A stretch of 5,348 nucleotides of DNA from Treponema sp. (GTDB taxonomy: Bacteria; Spirochaetota; Spirochaetia; Treponematales; Breznakiellaceae). The notes below the pieces were generated by a model. That model did not search any database and was not told the origin of the DNA. It was given only the letters and a program-made list of their open reading frames with translations. Positions within the stretch are counted from its first letter, which is position 1. The number at the start of each line of letters is the position of its first letter. The position numbers were made by a program, and so were the translations under genes. The stretch covers positions 1 through 5,348 of the forward strand of contig JAITBO010000347.1 of NCBI GenBank assembly GCA_031283505.1, written 5' to 3'. This document shows positions 5,344 to 5,348 of this stretch, in pieces.

Positions 5344-5348
5344 GAAGC

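Larger units (their letters stand above)
4373..5348 (-). pseudogene. Frameshifted seven-bladed Asp-box beta-propeller protein (5' end outside window)
   Basis: Three overlapping minus-strand frames (about 5334-4921, 5042-4545 and 4567-4373) join into one repeat protein if single bases are removed near 4941 and in the G7 run at 4550-4556. Each unit reads roughly IAYGNGKFVAAG, a variable loop, IAYSSDNGETWT, with Asp-box motifs SSDNGETW and SDDKGATW. Six full units are seen, and a seventh is split between the N-terminal ALTWT and the C-terminal IAYGGKRFIAGG, which is the usual ring closure of a seven-bladed propeller. The protein ends naturally with IAYSNLQE. A Gly-rich linker (NGNGGGG) precedes the first blade, but a TGA lies upstream in that frame at 5337-5335, and any signal peptide would be outside the window. 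Such propellers are usually exported or surface proteins that bind ligands; the ligand is unknown. It could be a dying gene, a phase-variable one, or one carrying sequencing errors. Confidence 0.8.

Overview
This window reads as a stretch of bacterial chromosome from a spirochaete, most likely a Treponema-like organism. That placement is an inference from the gene set and the style of the proteins (a bactofilin, a secreted TPR protein, MtaB, and an Asp-box propeller with IAYG/IAYS repeats); no search was possible. All supported genes lie on the minus strand, so transcription runs from high to low coordinates.

Right part (4373-5348): the remains of a secreted-type seven-bladed beta-propeller gene with Asp-box repeats. 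At least two single-base frameshifts break it, one of them in a run of seven G. Its 5' end lies beyond the window.

Middle (1702-4240): a compact chromosomal unit. A promoter-like sequence (4211-4240) precedes a bactofilin gene, a gene for an exported TPR protein and mtaB, with gaps of only 4 bases between genes. Directly after mtaB comes a tRNA-Lys gene with anticodon UUU. MtaB-family enzymes thiomethylate t6A37 of exactly this tRNA, so enzyme and substrate genes are neighbours on the same strand. The tRNA may also have its own promoter, overlapping the mtaB stop codon.

Left part (1 to about 1700): the start of an integrated mobile element. A complete tyrosine recombinase gene begins about 130 bases from the 3' end of the tRNA-Lys gene and points away from it, as is usual for islands or prophages that use a tRNA 3' end as attB. 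Behind it is the start of a small winged-helix/HTH protein, possibly an excisionase or regulator. Its promoter carries a perfect 10-bp inverted repeat that could be its operator. The far end of the element and the second att site lie outside the window.

No CRISPR array, rRNA gene or insertion sequence was seen. The most useful observations are the mtaB/tRNA-Lys(UUU) pairing, the tRNA-anchored integration module with its candidate control sites, and the frameshifted propeller gene.
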